Shown one piece after another: positions 1 to 9,655 of a stretch of 64,000 nucleotides of DNA. This DNA comes from Deefgea piscis. Its GTDB lineage: Bacteria > Pseudomonadota > Gammaproteobacteria > Burkholderiales > Chitinibacteraceae. The translations under genes and the position numbers were made by a program. Each line of letters opens with the position of its first letter. Within the stretch, counting starts at the first letter, position 1. A model generated the notes under the pieces. It was not told the DNA's origin. It worked only from the letters and a program-made list of their open reading frames with translations, and ran no database searches. The stretch covers positions 1,116,001 through 1,180,000 of the forward strand of contig NZ_CP054143.1 in assembly GCF_013284055.1 (NCBI RefSeq), written 5' to 3'.

Positions 1-704
1 GCCAAGCTCGATTCACCCTGCTCGACATGAATTAAACCGAGGTAATTAAAAATCTCGGCTTGCCAATCGCGCCGTAATGGCAAAATTAAAAACGTTTTGG
101 CTTGTTGCAGTACGTCGTAAGCGAGCGAAAACTCTCGTAACGATAACAAAGTGGCGCTCAGGTGTAGCCGGGTTTTACAGCGTAAATCTTGGTCTGCCGA
201 TAAATCCGCCCATTCACTGGCTAAGGCTAAATAATGCAGCGCTTTACTATGCTCGTTGTGCTGCACATAGAGATTACCCATGCCTAAATAAGCTTCGGCA
301 TATAGTGTAAGTGCATTGTCTAAAATGGCCGCTTGCAAAGCGTCAAGATTGGCTAAAAACGCCGCATGCAATTGCCCTAGGCTTTGCAGGGCACATGCAA
401 TACCGATCAAACTTTCAGCAGCCAAGCGATGCGCCGCGATGGCTTTGGCTTGTGTGAGTGCCTTACGTAAAATGGGGAGTGCGGTTTCCGCGCCAGATAA
501 AATGTAATGCGCTTGGCCAAGCAGTAAAGTGGCGTGAGCGAGCGCCGCTGCATCACGTTGCTGCTGCGCAATCCGCAGCGCTTGCTCGGCTAAAAGCAGC
601 GTTTGCTGGCAATCACTGCGATATTGCTGCCGCGCAGCCATCAATAAAGCGTCAAGCTCTGCAACCTGATTGTTCGAACAATTGCTAGATTGGATTTTAG
701 CCAA
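1..704 (-). CDS. TPR-repeat protein, C-terminus cut by the window edge
   Basis: An open minus-strand frame runs from a TTG at 704 to the window edge without a stop. The translation is helical and alanine/leucine rich, with helix-turn-helix units of TPR type (for example AEAYLGMGNLYVQHNEHSKA, then AEIFNYLGLIHVEQGESSL at the edge). An in-frame TAA lies directly before the TTG, and a GGTGGT stretch 6-12 bases upstream could serve as ribosome site. An alternative ATG lies near 643. Proteins of this kind often carry a C-terminal GGDEF or histidine-kinase domain, but that part is outside the window, so no function is assigned. There is no signal peptide, so it is probably cytoplasmic. Confidence 0.7.
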   Translation of the reverse strand, partial: MAKIQSSNCSNNQVAELDALLMAARQQYRSDCQQTLLLAEQALRIAQQQRDAAALAHATLLLGQAHYILSGAETALPILRKALTQAKAIAAHRLAAESLIGIACALQSLGQLHAAFLANLDALQAAILDNALTLYAEAYLGMGNLYVQHNEHSKALHYLALASEWADLSADQDLRCKTRLHLSATLLSLREFSLAYDVLQQAKTFLILPLRRDWQAEIFNYLGLIHVEQGESSL

Positions 705-769
705 TTAATACACCACCAAGGTATCAGCTTTTAATCGTTGATATACATTACCCACAAGCAGATACCCTG

Positions 770-2497
770 CTATTTGTTAAGCTCTTGTAAAAGTTCGCGT
801 AAACGATCGCTGTCTTCAGCCGCCAGCATTTGCGCCACAATCGGCGTGATAAACGCCATTTCTGCCGATAAAATCAGCTGCTTCACTTTCAGTAATTGAA
901 TCGGCAACATCGAGAACCGTCGTAAGCCTAAGCCGAGCAATAAACGGCTTAAACTCGGATCACCGGCCATTTCACCACACATCGACACTGGCTTGCCCAA
1001 ACGATTCGCAGTACTGATCACGTGATACAACAGCTGCAAAACGCCAGGATTGAGTGGATCGTACAAATGGCTGACTGCATCATCGTTGCGATCGACTGCC
1101 AAGGCGTATTGAATCAAGTCATTTGTGCCAATTGAAACAAAGTCCAGATGATTTAAAAAAGTGCCCACCGCCATCGCCGCAGCGGGGACTTCAATCATGC
1201 CGCCGAGCTCGATGCCTTCATCAAATAAAATCTGATGACGGCGCAAATCGGCTTTTACCTCATCCAAATGCACTCGCGTTTGTTTCACTTCGTTAATGGT
1301 CGACAGCATTGGCAAGAGCAGCTTCACCTTGCCAAAAGCCGAGGCACGTAATAGCGCGCGCAATTGCGTGCGAAACATTTGCGGCTCGGCCATACATAAG
1401 CGAATCCCAGTCAAACCCAGCGCAGGGTTGGGAGCTTCGCTTTCAGACTGCCACGAAGGGATTTTATCTTTACCCAAATCGACAGTACGAATAATGACCG
1501 GCTTGCCCTGCATTGACTCAGCAACGGCCTTATACGCAATAAATTGCTCTTCTTCGCTGGGTAAATCGTCCTCTTTTAAAAACAAAAACTCAGAGCGAAA
1601 TAAACCAATCCCAAAAGCGTTATTTTCTAGCGCCAGCTCACAATCTTCGGGTAATTCAATATTGGCATACAACTCAATCGGCGTGCCATCGCGCGTGATG
1701 GCTTGACTGGTTCGGATGTCTTGCAAGGCATTTTGTTTCAGCAGCCAATCGTTTTGCCGCAAACGATATTCGGCCAAAATCAGCTCATCGGGATCAATAA
1801 TAACGACGCCATTAATCCCGTCGACAATGATGAGCTCTTGCTCGCGAATCATTTCTCGCGCATGGCGCAAAGCCAATACCGAAGGTAAATCAAGACTGCG
1901 CGCTAAAATCGCGGTATGTGAAGTCACCCCACCCACGTCAGTAATAAAAGCACGATAATTACTATCTTTAAACAGCACCATATCGGTGGGCGATAAATCA
2001 TGCGCGACTAAAATGCAGTCGTCGCCCCCACAGTGCGGGGCATGAAAAATCGGCTCATGTCCGGCCAGGGTTTTAAAGATACGCTCAGTCACTTGAATGA
2101 CGTCGGTGCGCCGTTCGCGCAGATATTCCTCTTCGATTTCATCAAACTGCGCCAACAATACATCCAGTTGTTGCTGCAAAGCCCACTCGGCATTGCAATG
2201 CTGGGTTTGAATTAAATGAATCGGGTCTTTGGATAAGGTGTGATCGTTGAGCAGCATTATATGCAGGCTTAAAAATGCCCCCAGTTCAGTGGGCGCATTT
2301 TCGGGGATGCTTCCCCATAGCATTTCAAGCTCTTTGCGTGTATTACGAATTGCGTCTTCAAAGCGCAGTACTTCACCGGCAATCGCTTCGGGCGGCAATT
2401 GGTAATGCACGATTTCAATATCGGCTTGCGATATTAAATGCGCGTGACCGATGGCAATACCGCCACCAATGCCTAAACCATGCAAAGTAATACTCAT
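770..2497 (-). CDS. ptsI: Phosphoenolpyruvate-protein phosphotransferase (enzyme I of the PTS)
   Basis: Enzyme I takes phosphate from phosphoenolpyruvate and passes it to HPr. The 575-residue protein has normal family length and carries the phospho-histidine motif GGVTSHTAILAR (His about residue 194), the C-terminal PEP-binding barrel with GTNDLIQYALAVDRND, and the conserved VSMCGEMAGD cysteine loop. The ATG at 2497 is chosen because a strong TGGAGGGA site precedes it; an upstream in-frame extension to 2542 lacks one. It is the last gene of an EIIA-HPr-EI set. No sugar permease (EIIB/EIIC) lies nearby, so the set probably works as a regulatory phosphorelay as in other betaproteobacteria; that role is inference. 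Confidence 0.96.
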   Translation of the reverse strand: MSITLHGLGIGGGIAIGHAHLISQADIEIVHYQLPPEAIAGEVLRFEDAIRNTRKELEMLWGSIPENAPTELGAFLSLHIMLLNDHTLSKDPIHLIQTQHCNAEWALQQQLDVLLAQFDEIEEEYLRERRTDVIQVTERIFKTLAGHEPIFHAPHCGGDDCILVAHDLSPTDMVLFKDSNYRAFITDVGGVTSHTAILARSLDLPSVLALRHAREMIREQELIIVDGINGVVIIDPDELILAEYRLRQNDWLLKQNALQDIRTSQAITRDGTPIELYANIELPEDCELALENNAFGIGLFRSEFLFLKEDDLPSEEEQFIAYKAVAESMQGKPVIIRTVDLGKDKIPSWQSESEAPNPALGLTGIRLCMAEPQMFRTQLRALLRASAFGKVKLLLPMLSTINEVKQTRVHLDEVKADLRRHQILFDEGIELGGMIEVPAAAMAVGTFLNHLDFVSIGTNDLIQYALAVDRNDDAVSHLYDPLNPGVLQLLYHVISTANRLGKPVSMCGEMAGDPSLSRLLLGLGLRRFSMLPIQLLKVKQLILSAEMAFITPIVAQMLAAEDSDRLRELLQELNK

Positions 2498-2641
2498 CCA
2501 TTTCCCTCCAAGGCGAGCATTTCGCCCAATGCATTCATTCACATCGCTAGATCATGCCAAGTGAACCAATTGTTTGCTTGCTGCGTGGCCTCGCATCAAC
2601 ACATCGCCCTTGCGGCCTGCATGTTATGCATGTACGAGGAC

Positions 2642-2914
2642 TTACTCGCCTTCACCAAATTTATCCGCAATCAAGGCTAGCAATGCATTCATCGCTTCTG
2701 CCTCATCGGGAGCATTACTAGTTTCAATCGTAATTTTGCTGCCCTTGCCTGCGGCCAACATCATCACACCCATAATTGACTTGGCATTGACGCGACGTTG
2801 ATTACGAGTAATCCATACCTCACATTGAAACTGGCTGGCTAATTGCGTTAACTTACTCGATGCTCGCGCATGTAATCCTAATTTATTAATGATTTCTACT
2901 TCTTGTTGCAACAT
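2642..2914 (-). CDS. ptsH: Phosphocarrier protein HPr
   Basis: This 90-residue protein accepts phosphate from enzyme I on a histidine and passes it to EIIA proteins. The active-site motif LGLHARASSKL is at residues 12-22. The regulatory serine region, NAKSIMGVMMLAA, sits around residue 46, as in HPr proteins that are substrates of HPr kinase. It follows the EIIA gene by only two bases and lies about 145 bases before ptsI. The length is normal, with no membrane or signal segment, so it is cytoplasmic. Whether an HPr kinase exists in this organism cannot be seen here. Confidence 0.96.
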   Translation of the reverse strand: MLQQEVEIINKLGLHARASSKLTQLASQFQCEVWITRNQRRVNAKSIMGVMMLAAGKGSKITIETSNAPDEAEAMNALLALIADKFGEGE

Positions 2915-2916
2915 TA

Positions 2917-3330
2917 TTAATCGCCTTTTTCATCTTGTGGCACCGTCGGCAGCATATACAACACCCCTTCTAAACCACCGGTAATGGCTTTGCTAACGGC
3001 AATATCTAGCGATTGATGCCCATAAGTTAATGCTCGAACCAGCATCGGCAAATTAACCCCTGCAACCGCTTCAACGTGGCCCGGAACAATTAAACGATTG
3101 GCGATATTTGAAGGCGTGCCGCCATAAATATCGGTCAACAATAAGACGCCAGAGCCATCGTCCAGCTGATTGATCAATTCTTGCGCTCGCTTCATTAATT
3201 CATCGGGATCATCGGCTTTACTCACCGCCAATTGAGCCAATTGCGGCAAAGCACGTCCCATAATGTGCTGAGCACAGGCAATAAGCGCTTCACCCATGGT
3301 GTAATGAGTGACAATGATGATTCCTACCAT
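2917..3330 (-). CDS. PTS EIIA component, mannose/fructose (ManX) family
   Basis: A 137-residue EIIA domain of the mannose family standing alone. The phosphorylatable histidine is in GIIIVTHYTMGEAL near residue 9, and the LLLTDIYGGTPSNIA segment is the usual ManX-family core. It is first in the EIIA-ptsH-ptsI run. No EIIB, EIIC or EIID genes are visible. Orphan EIIA proteins of this type in Neisseriales and other betaproteobacteria are thought to have regulatory rather than transport roles; that is family knowledge, not shown by this sequence. The upstream gap 3331-3501 holds the likely promoter for the set. Confidence 0.92.
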   Translation of the reverse strand: MVGIIIVTHYTMGEALIACAQHIMGRALPQLAQLAVSKADDPDELMKRAQELINQLDDGSGVLLLTDIYGGTPSNIANRLIVPGHVEAVAGVNLPMLVRALTYGHQSLDIAVSKAITGGLEGVLYMLPTVPQDEKGD

Positions 3331-3501
3331 GTGTGACGGGATCCTTTTACTGCTCGTTTTTAGAGCTTTTGATATCTATTTAGCTAGAGTTTGTTAACGC
3401 ATGATTTAGCAAAACCAAAACATTAACAGACCATAGATATAATATAGCTGTTTTAAAACTTACGACATGTTCATAGTACCTAATAACATCACTACAACAA
3501 T

Positions 3502-4611
3502 TTAGCGTAATCGATACAAATGCGGCGGTGGTTTTAGCCATGTTAAACGCTGTTGTAATTGCTCAGTAATATACACATCGCCGTTGGCACTCACCATTAA
3601 CACGTCTTTGATTCCAAAGCGCTGCGCATAACGCAGTGCTGATGGTACCCCCTGAATAAACATCGGTTTGGTTGCCACATCAGACACCGTCCCGGCATCG
3701 GCATGGCTTGGGCTAAGGACCGTCACCGCCTGTACGCCTTGTGCTGGCTGCCCACTGCGGGGATCAATCACATGAGAATAACGCCGACCATTCATTTCAA
3801 AAAAGCGTTGATAATCTCCCGTCGTGCCAATCGCTTCGCCGTCATACAAGGGCAATGTCGCCATGGCCTCAGGCAAACGTGGATGTTGCAAACCCACCAC
3901 CCAAGGCTCGCCGCCTTTTTTGCCCAGCGCAATCACATTGCCACCAATATTCACCAGCGCATTCATCACCCGCGCTTTTCGCAAATAATTGGCCGAATGA
4001 TCTAAAGCCCAGCCCTTAGCAAAACCACCAAAATCAATCGCCAACTGTGGATTGCTGCTACTCACGCTAGCACCATTCCACGTTAAATCATCTAGGCTAG
4101 GTTGTGCGGCCAATGCCGCTTGTAACGCCGCAGGGTCTGGCGTCACCGGTGCAAACTGGTCTTGATGAAACCCCCATAATTGCACCAAATTGCCAACGGC
4201 AGGATTAAATAATTGATCAGAGCGCTGTGCGTAATTGGCAGCTTGCTGAATCATTTGCGCCAATTCAATATCCACCAGCGCCGGTTCACCGCGGGCAAAA
4301 GCTTGATTTAAACGGGTCACTTCAGAAGGCTGCCAAGCGTGCAGCTTAACGTGTAAACGATCGAGTTCTTTTAAGACGGCATTGGCATGCTTTGCAGCCA
4401 CATCAGGCTCTAAACCATAAATACTAATTTGTACTCGAGTGCCAAAAACATAGCTCTCTTGGGTATACAACTGCGGCTGGCTGCAGGCGCTCAATAGCAA
4501 ACCCGCAGCGAGCCAAGCATAACGGCCGCCAAAGCGCCTCGCCGCACGCAACAAACGCGGCACGATGCCAACGGTCGTTAAATGCACGACTCGCTCAGCG
4601 GTGTTTAGCAC
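3502..4611 (-). CDS. apbE: FAD:protein FMN transferase (ApbE family lipoprotein)
   Basis: ApbE-type enzymes attach FMN to threonine residues of periplasmic or membrane flavoproteins. The protein ends its signal segment with lipobox LLSAC ([12 protein letters not shown]), so it should be an inner-membrane lipoprotein facing the periplasm. The family core [11 protein letters not shown] and the Mg-binding [14 protein letters not shown] segment with later DVATKPMF are present. The frame opens at an ATG at 4611 that overlaps the end of gshB by seven bases, but the signal peptide could begin at a later GTG, about 15 codons in. No Rnf or Nqr target genes lie nearby. Confidence 0.9.
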   Translation of the reverse strand: MLNTAERVVHLTTVGIVPRLLRAARRFGGRYAWLAAGLLLSACSQPQLYTQESYVFGTRVQISIYGLEPDVAAKHANAVLKELDRLHVKLHAWQPSEVTRLNQAFARGEPALVDIELAQMIQQAANYAQRSDQLFNPAVGNLVQLWGFHQDQFAPVTPDPAALQAALAAQPSLDDLTWNGASVSSSNPQLAIDFGGFAKGWALDHSANYLRKARVMNALVNIGGNVIALGKKGGEPWVVGLQHPRLPEAMATLPLYDGEAIGTTGDYQRFFEMNGRRYSHVIDPRSGQPAQGVQAVTVLSPSHADAGTVSDVATKPMFIQGVPSALRYAQRFGIKDVLMVSANGDVYITEQLQQRLTWLKPPPHLYRLR

Positions 4612-5555
4612 TGCTCCAGCACCTTACGCTCTAAAGCGTCAATAAATAGGGCTGCAACATCAATCCCCGATTGAGCGGTGATTTCTTGAAAACACGTTGG
4701 GCTAGTGACATTGACCTCGGTGAGATGATCGCCAATCACATCCAGCCCCACCAAGAGTAAACCTTGTGCCGCCAAACGCGGACCAAGCTGGCTGGCAATT
4801 TCACGATCACGCGCCGTCAAAGGCCGCGCCACCCCTGTGCCACCAGCGGCTAAATTGCCCCGCGTTTCACCCTGCGCCGGAATTCTTGCTAAACACCATT
4901 CAACGGGTACGCCATCAATCAGCAAAATGCGTTTATCGCCGTCTTTAATCGCCGGCAGATAATTTTGCGCCATAATGGAAACCGTGCCATTAGCGGTGAG
5001 CATCTCGAGTATCGAGCCCAAGTTGGCGTCGTCTGGGCGCAAGCGAAAGATACCCGCCCCACCCATACCATCGAGTGGCTTCACAATCACATCACCGAAC
5101 TCTGCGACAAAGGCGCGAATATCCACAGGATTTTGGCTGACCATGGTTTCGGTGGTGAATTCCGGAAACTTAAAAATCGCCAATTTTTCATTAAAATCAC
5201 GCAAAGCTTGGCCGCTATTAAATACATTAGCGCCTTGCTCTTCAGCCAAACTAAATAGCTGCGTTGCATAATAATATTGCTGATTAAATGGCGGATCTTT
5301 ACGCATTAATACGCCAGAAAAATCACGTAAAGCAATCGTTTCTGCGTCGCCTTCTTGATACCAATCATCCGAATTAGGCGTTAACGTTAAACGCCGCGCA
5401 GTCGCTTGAACCAGCGTTTGCTTCAAACTCAACTCGTCAATCAAACACGTCCAAACTTCATGTCCACGCGCAATCGCTTCGCGCATCATCACAAAAGTTG
5501 TGTCTTTATAAATTTTGAAACTAGCGAGTGGATCAACAACAAATAAAAATCGCAT
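4605..5555 (-). CDS. gshB: Glutathione synthetase
   Basis: Joins gamma-glutamylcysteine and glycine with ATP, the second step of glutathione synthesis. The 316-residue protein has the GshB layout: N-terminal [20 protein letters not shown], the ATP-grasp glycine loop [15 protein letters not shown] near residue 155, and the C-terminal [20 protein letters not shown] metal/ATP-binding segment. It lies downstream of gshA in the same direction, separated by the SMR exporter gene and a terminator-like hairpin at 5621-5647. It therefore probably has its own promoter just upstream of 5555. The stop overlaps the first bases of apbE. Confidence 0.97.
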   Translation of the reverse strand: MRFLFVVDPLASFKIYKDTTFVMMREAIARGHEVWTCLIDELSLKQTLVQATARRLTLTPNSDDWYQEGDAETIALRDFSGVLMRKDPPFNQQYYYATQLFSLAEEQGANVFNSGQALRDFNEKLAIFKFPEFTTETMVSQNPVDIRAFVAEFGDVIVKPLDGMGGAGIFRLRPDDANLGSILEMLTANGTVSIMAQNYLPAIKDGDKRILLIDGVPVEWCLARIPAQGETRGNLAAGGTGVARPLTARDREIASQLGPRLAAQGLLLVGLDVIGDHLTEVNVTSPTCFQEITAQSGIDVAALFIDALERKVLEQC

Positions 5556-5620
5556 TTTTGAATCCTTTTTAAATAGCCCAACTCGATTTCACGTATTTAA
5601 TGCCGTCGCTTGAAAAGAAT

Positions 5621-5647
5621 CGCCATCATTGTTAGCCAATGATGGCG
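5621..5647 (-). terminator. Rho-independent terminator of the gshA-SMR operon
   Basis: An 11-bp perfect stem (CGCCATCATTG and its complement) with a 5-base loop is followed on the minus strand by ATTCTTTTC. It sits just after the exporter gene and before gshB. Confidence 0.7.
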
Positions 5648-5688
5648 CCTTGACTCAGAGAAATTCTAGATGACATTAATGACGTAAA

Positions 5689-6021
5689 TTAGTGCGCCAA
5701 TTTCATCACAATCACGCCGCCAATAATCATCATCGCCCCCACGCTACGCATCACGGTGAGCGGATCGTTAAACCACATTACGCCAACTAAAAATGTCCCT
5801 GCTGCGCCAATGCCTGTCCACACCGCATACGCGGTACCAATTGGAATCTGCTTTTGCGCCATCCACAGCAATAGACCACTCACAGCAATCGAGATAATCG
5901 ACGCAGCAATGGCCAATTTGGGGTACTGGCTGGTTTGTGACAGCTTAAACCCCAAGGGCCAGCCAATTTCACAAATACCAGCACCGAGCAACAGCAGCCA
6001 AGCCTGGCTTAAAGCCGACAT
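5689..6021 (-). CDS. Small multidrug resistance exporter, Gdx/SugE subfamily
   Basis: A 110-residue, four-helix inner-membrane protein of the SMR family, which works as an antiparallel dimer exchanging protons for cations. The membrane glutamate is in GAGICEIGWPLGFK (Glu 18), followed by the Trp three residues later that is typical of Gdx guanidinium exporters. The GTAYAVWTGIGAAG signature is also present, near residue 63. The start codon shares a base with the gshA stop (TAATG), so translation is coupled to gshA. Guanidinium export is the best family-based guess, but no guanidine riboswitch was recognised upstream of the operon. A broader quaternary-ammonium role is possible. Confidence 0.9.
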   Translation of the reverse strand: MSALSQAWLLLLGAGICEIGWPLGFKLSQTSQYPKLAIAASIISIAVSGLLLWMAQKQIPIGTAYAVWTGIGAAGTFLVGVMWFNDPLTVMRSVGAMMIIGGVIVMKLAH

Positions 6022-7289
6022 TATTTTTGTTCCAATTCAAGCGAAGCGGCCAACAGCGCCAAACGCGCCACCACGCCGTAGGCATAAAAACGATTCGCTT
6101 CACAATCAGGCGAGCCGTCACAATCGGGCGTAGTCAACGGCGTCGCAAAAGCCAATGGCTTAAAGTGCATCCCCGGCGCATTGAGGTTTTCATCGATACC
6201 ACGGCCGGTATGCACACGATAAAAACCGCCAATTACAAATCGATCCAACATATACACCACGGGTTCGGCAACGCCGTCATCGACGATTTCCATCGTTGGC
6301 ACACCTTCTTGCACGATCACATCGTGCACTTGCATTCCTTCTTTAATCACCGACATTTTATTGCGCTGCTTACGATTTAAGCCGAGCAGTTCTTCGCCCG
6401 ATTTCACGCTCATAATCCCCATGCCATACGTGCCGGCATTGGCTTTTACAATCACAAATGGCGTTTGCTCAATCCCGTGTTCGGCATATTTAAGCGCAAT
6501 CTTTTGAATCATTTGATCGACTGTAGCCGCCAGTTTTTCTTCGCCTTCGCGCGACTGAAAATCCAGGCCATCGACATGATCAAAATAAGGATTCACCACC
6601 CAAGGATCGATGCCAATCAATTGCGCAAAATCATTCACCACCCGATCATAAGCCGTAAAGTGCTGCGTTTTAGTGCGCGTTGACCAGCCCGCATGCAATG
6701 GCGGCAACAGCGTTTGCTCAATATTGACTAATACGCTCGGAATACCCGATGACAAATCGTTATTGAGTAGCACCACGCAAGGATCAAAATCGGCCAAACC
6801 AACGCGATTGCCGGTACGAATGACAGGCTCTTGCACCATGGTGCTGCCATCAGGCAATTCCAGCGTTGTGGCAGCAGTGATTTCTGGATTCAGGCTACCG
6901 ATTCGCACGACCATCCCAGCTTGGCGCAAAATCTTGCTCAGCGCCGCCACATTTTGTAGATAGAACTGATTGCGAGTGTGATTTTCTGGAATCAACAAGA
7001 CGCGGCGCGCATCAGGGCAATAGCCTTCCAGCGCGGTCATCGCCGCTTGCACTGCCAGCGGGTGAAAATCCGGATTTAAATTATTAAAGCCACCCGGAAA
7101 TAGATTCATATCGACCGGTGCTAGTTTATAAGCCGCGTTGCGTAAATCGACCGAACCATAAAACGGTGGGGTATGCTCTTGCCATTGATTGCGAAACCAG
7201 TGCTCAATCTCGGGTTGCGCAGCGAGGATTTTTCGCTCAAGGTCTAAGAGAGGCCCAGTTAAGGCTGTAGTCAGGTGCGGCACGCTCAT
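6021..7289 (-). CDS. gshA: Glutamate-cysteine ligase, betaproteobacterial GshA type
   Basis: First step of glutathione synthesis, joining glutamate and cysteine. The 422-residue protein resembles the separate GshA family found in betaproteobacteria and related groups rather than the Escherichia coli form. It has the conserved PVDMNLFPGGFNNLN stretch near residue 60, LIPENHTRNQFYLQNV near 100, and FVIVKANAGTYGMGIM in the ATP-grasp-like C-terminal part. It is first in a unit with the SMR exporter, whose start overlaps its stop. The start at 7289 gives the normal N-terminus of this family. The 5-prime region holds a 21-bp AT-rich palindrome at 7398-7418. Confidence 0.95.
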   Translation of the reverse strand: MSVPHLTTALTGPLLDLERKILAAQPEIEHWFRNQWQEHTPPFYGSVDLRNAAYKLAPVDMNLFPGGFNNLNPDFHPLAVQAAMTALEGYCPDARRVLLIPENHTRNQFYLQNVAALSKILRQAGMVVRIGSLNPEITAATTLELPDGSTMVQEPVIRTGNRVGLADFDPCVVLLNNDLSSGIPSVLVNIEQTLLPPLHAGWSTRTKTQHFTAYDRVVNDFAQLIGIDPWVVNPYFDHVDGLDFQSREGEEKLAATVDQMIQKIALKYAEHGIEQTPFVIVKANAGTYGMGIMSVKSGEELLGLNRKQRNKMSVIKEGMQVHDVIVQEGVPTMEIVDDGVAEPVVYMLDRFVIGGFYRVHTGRGIDENLNAPGMHFKPLAFATPLTTPDCDGSPDCEANRFYAYGVVARLALLAASLELEQK

Positions 7290-7788
7290 GGCGACTCCGG
7301 CGAAAGTAGAAAGGGATCTGCAAGATATGGCGGCTAAGTGGCCAAATTCAAGCTCTCCATCACCACAGCAACAAGGTATCTATAGGTATATGCATCAATG
7401 CTTTTATATATAAAGCATCTAGAGCAATACCGGCATAGCACTAAAAACACCCTTTAGCCAAAAACAGCAATGCGATCCCAGCAACGCGCATCCAGTACGT
7501 AATCGCTTAAATTCATACTATTTAAGCTGATTTAAAGAACAATGCGTTTCGCCTCGCCAACTCTTTTTATGGCGATTAGCTTGGCAAACAGGCGGCTGAA
7601 ACTGCGCCCACCAGATTGAATGATGACGGGAAAAAGCATCATATTTCACATCATTCGTCGCCAAACATCGCCAAAATTGCTTTAAATAACAGCGCATACC
7701 CCATCCCACATCGATTGACCCAGCGGCATATCCTATGTGCATAATGCAGTATTGATTAGTCATCAAACCCAAAACGAGTTGTTCTTCA
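7290..7788. other. Intergenic region between gshA and the LysR gene
   Basis: About 500 bases without a convincing gene. A long minus-strand open frame here continues antisense through the LysR gene and shows no family features. The region should hold the divergent promoters of gshA and the regulator. Confidence 0.5.
7398..7418. promoter_or_regulatory. AT-rich palindrome, possible operator upstream of gshA
   Basis: ATGCTTT and AAAGCAT form 7-bp perfect inverted arms around TATATAT, about 110 bases upstream of the gshA start. The centre could also act as a promoter -10 region. Binding by any regulator is inference. Confidence 0.3.
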
Positions 7789-8700
7789 ATGAAAACAAAA
7801 TTGCTGCCCGAAGCTTTGCTGGCCTTTGAATCACTTGCTCGCCTTGGTAGCTTTACGGCAGCGGCACAAGAAATGAGCTGCGCTAAAAGCCATGTTAGCC
7901 AGTTAATTAGCCAATTAGAGCTTGAATTGAGCTCGGTGTTATTGCTACGCAGCACGCGGCGCATCTCTTTAACTGAATCGGGGCAAACCCTATTGATCCA
8001 CGCGCAGGCTTTGCGCGAATTATTAGGCCAAGTGCGCTTAGATATTGAAGATACGCAGCAACATATTGAAGGCGAATTATTCATCAGCACCACGCCATCG
8101 ATGGCGCAATATGTGATCGGCCCTTTAATGGCGCAATTTGCCAAATTACAGCCCAAGCTCAATATTCGTGTTGACGCCAATAACCGAATACAAGACCCGA
8201 TTTTGGAAGGCATTGATTTTTGTATTCGCTCAGGCACGGTGGGAGATGAACGTTTAGTCGGACGACTTGCTGGCCATTCACTCGAAAAACTCTACGCCTC
8301 ACCGCATTATTTGCAGCAAGCGCCGCAATTACACAATCCCGCAGATCTGACTTTGCACGACATTTTGATTAACGATGAGTATCAAACAACGCGGCAATGG
8401 CAAATGCAATCGGCTGGCGCCAAACTCACCGTCGACTTGCAACCGGTGCTGTGTAGTAACAACAATCCCACCCTCGCAATGAGTGCCGTAGCCGGGCACG
8501 GTATCGCTCTATTGCCCGACATCGTTGGTGAAAGCTATTGTCGCTTAGGCTTATTACAGGCGGTGCTGCCGCAGTGGTACGAAAAACCAACGCCGATTTA
8601 TTTGGTTTACCCACAACGCAGCACCATGCCCAAAAAATACCGCGCTTTTATTGATTTTATTCTGCCCGAGCTGCGCGGCAAACTCTCAAGTATTAATTAG
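7789..8700 (+). CDS. LysR-family transcriptional regulator
   Basis: A 303-residue regulator with the usual N-terminal winged helix-turn-helix (residues about 7-66: [20 protein letters not shown], then [11 protein letters not shown]) and a C-terminal effector-binding domain related to periplasmic binding proteins. It resembles the CrgA/DsdC-like group common in betaproteobacteria. The ligand cannot be read from sequence. LysR genes often sit divergent from a target; here the divergent neighbour is gshA about 500 bases away, while the downstream pilin operon is convergent and its last gene overlaps the end of this gene by eight bases. A link to either is only suggestive. Confidence 0.93.
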   Translation: MKTKLLPEALLAFESLARLGSFTAAAQEMSCAKSHVSQLISQLELELSSVLLLRSTRRISLTESGQTLLIHAQALRELLGQVRLDIEDTQQHIEGELFISTTPSMAQYVIGPLMAQFAKLQPKLNIRVDANNRIQDPILEGIDFCIRSGTVGDERLVGRLAGHSLEKLYASPHYLQQAPQLHNPADLTLHDILINDEYQTTRQWQMQSAGAKLTVDLQPVLCSNNNPTLAMSAVAGHGIALLPDIVGESYCRLGLLQAVLPQWYEKPTPIYLVYPQRSTMPKKYRAFIDFILPELRGKLSSIN

Positions 8701-9067
8701 CCCAAGTACCAGTACGGGTACCTGCGTGATCTAAAGTCAGCGTGCCATCACTGGCTTGGGATTTACCACTAATTGGCGTTGCCGTAACCGTAAATGCATT
8801 CGCTGTGCTGCAGTCCGACGAGATGGTGTAATAAGTATTGGTCGAGTTGCTCACACCGCAGGTAGTGCCACTGCTGGTATAACGTCCATTACTAGTAAAA
8901 TAACGCTCTAAGGCCTGAGCTTGGGAGCTCAGCGTTTGCTGCACATCGGTACGGCGGGTTTTCACAATATATTGTTGATAACTCGGCAAAGCGATCGCCG
9001 ATAAAATACCAATAATCGCCACTGCAATCATCAATTCAATTAAGCTAAAACCGCGGTGATTGAGCAT
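8693..9067 (-). CDS. pilE: Type IV minor pilin PilE-like
   Basis: A 124-residue prepilin with a short leader cut after glycine ([20 protein letters not shown]). It has Glu at mature position 5 and the hydrophobic N-terminal helix used for packing in the pilus core. The two cysteines in the C-terminal part could form the usual D-region disulphide. It is the last gene of the pilY1-fimT-pilV-pilW-pilX-pilE cluster and matches the position of the minor pilin PilE in pseudomonads. It is much shorter than the major pilin of Neisseria, so a minor pilin role is preferred. Its stop overlaps the converging LysR gene. Confidence 0.85.
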   Translation of the reverse strand: MLNHRGFSLIELMIAVAIIGILSAIALPSYQQYIVKTRRTDVQQTLSSQAQALERYFTSNGRYTSSGTTCGVSNSTNTYYTISSDCSTANAFTVTATPISGKSQASDGTLTLDHAGTRTGTWAN

Positions 9068-9076
9068 ACTGATTCC

Positions 9077-9574
9077 TTAAAGTGGGCAGACAAAAGCCGT
9101 TGTTTGTAATACCACCACTGAGCGTGTATCAATTCCTTGCCCTCGCCCCATGACGCTATACGCTTTACAAGACGTCTTATCACTCGGGCGCATCGCATCG
9201 GGTAATTGATTAATCAAGTATTTGGCAGAAACCCATGCTGGCGCGGGTGAACTCGTGGGCACTGGAATCACCGCTTGCGTCGAAAGATTATCTGACCACA
9301 CGCTTGGCATTGCAGTCACCACGGGGCCAACCCCCGTCACCGTGGCATTGCTACAGCCGTCCAAACAACTATCCGCGTTGGCTTGCAATAAGGCCGAGCC
9401 TTGTCGCAGCGCCAATTCAGCCGCTTGGTAGGCGCGATTTCTATCCATATAATTGCCGGCCATTTTTTCATTCATCGTCGTGCTGCGCATCCCATTGACG
9501 ACCAAAATCGTCACCACGGCTAATAAAATTAAAGCGATGATTAAAATAAAGCCATTATCTTTATGATTTTTCAT
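9077..9574 (-). CDS. pilX: Type IV pilus assembly minor pilin PilX
   Basis: A 165-residue prepilin-like protein with the leader MKNHKDNG/FILIIALILLAVVTILVV. The mature position 5 lacks glutamate, which is characteristic of PilX/GspK-type subunits that prime or cap the pilus tip. NEKMAGNYMDRNRAYQAAE is the conserved segment after the hydrophobic helix. Several cysteines in the globular part could form disulphides. It lies between pilW and pilE in the same direction. It should reside in the inner membrane before assembly and act with PilV, PilW, FimT and PilY1 in initiating pili. Confidence 0.86.
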   Translation of the reverse strand: MKNHKDNGFILIIALILLAVVTILVVNGMRSTTMNEKMAGNYMDRNRAYQAAELALRQGSALLQANADSCLDGCSNATVTGVGPVVTAMPSVWSDNLSTQAVIPVPTSSPAPAWVSAKYLINQLPDAMRPSDKTSCKAYSVMGRGQGIDTRSVVVLQTTAFVCPL

Positions 9575-9655
9575 TTCGATATCGCCTAAAAGTAAATCAA
9601 CTGTATGCCGTATTATGGTGTTGGGTTTTATCGCTACGATTTTTTATATCGCCCC

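Noticed and set aside
1296-1706. 136-codon plus-strand open frame
   Set aside because: Antisense to ptsI; composition is that expected from the complement of a coding strand.
7518-8237. 239-codon open frame on the minus strand
   Set aside because: It lies antisense to the N-terminal half of the LysR gene, is rich in Ser, Cys and Trp, and matches no family; the LysR gene explains the region.
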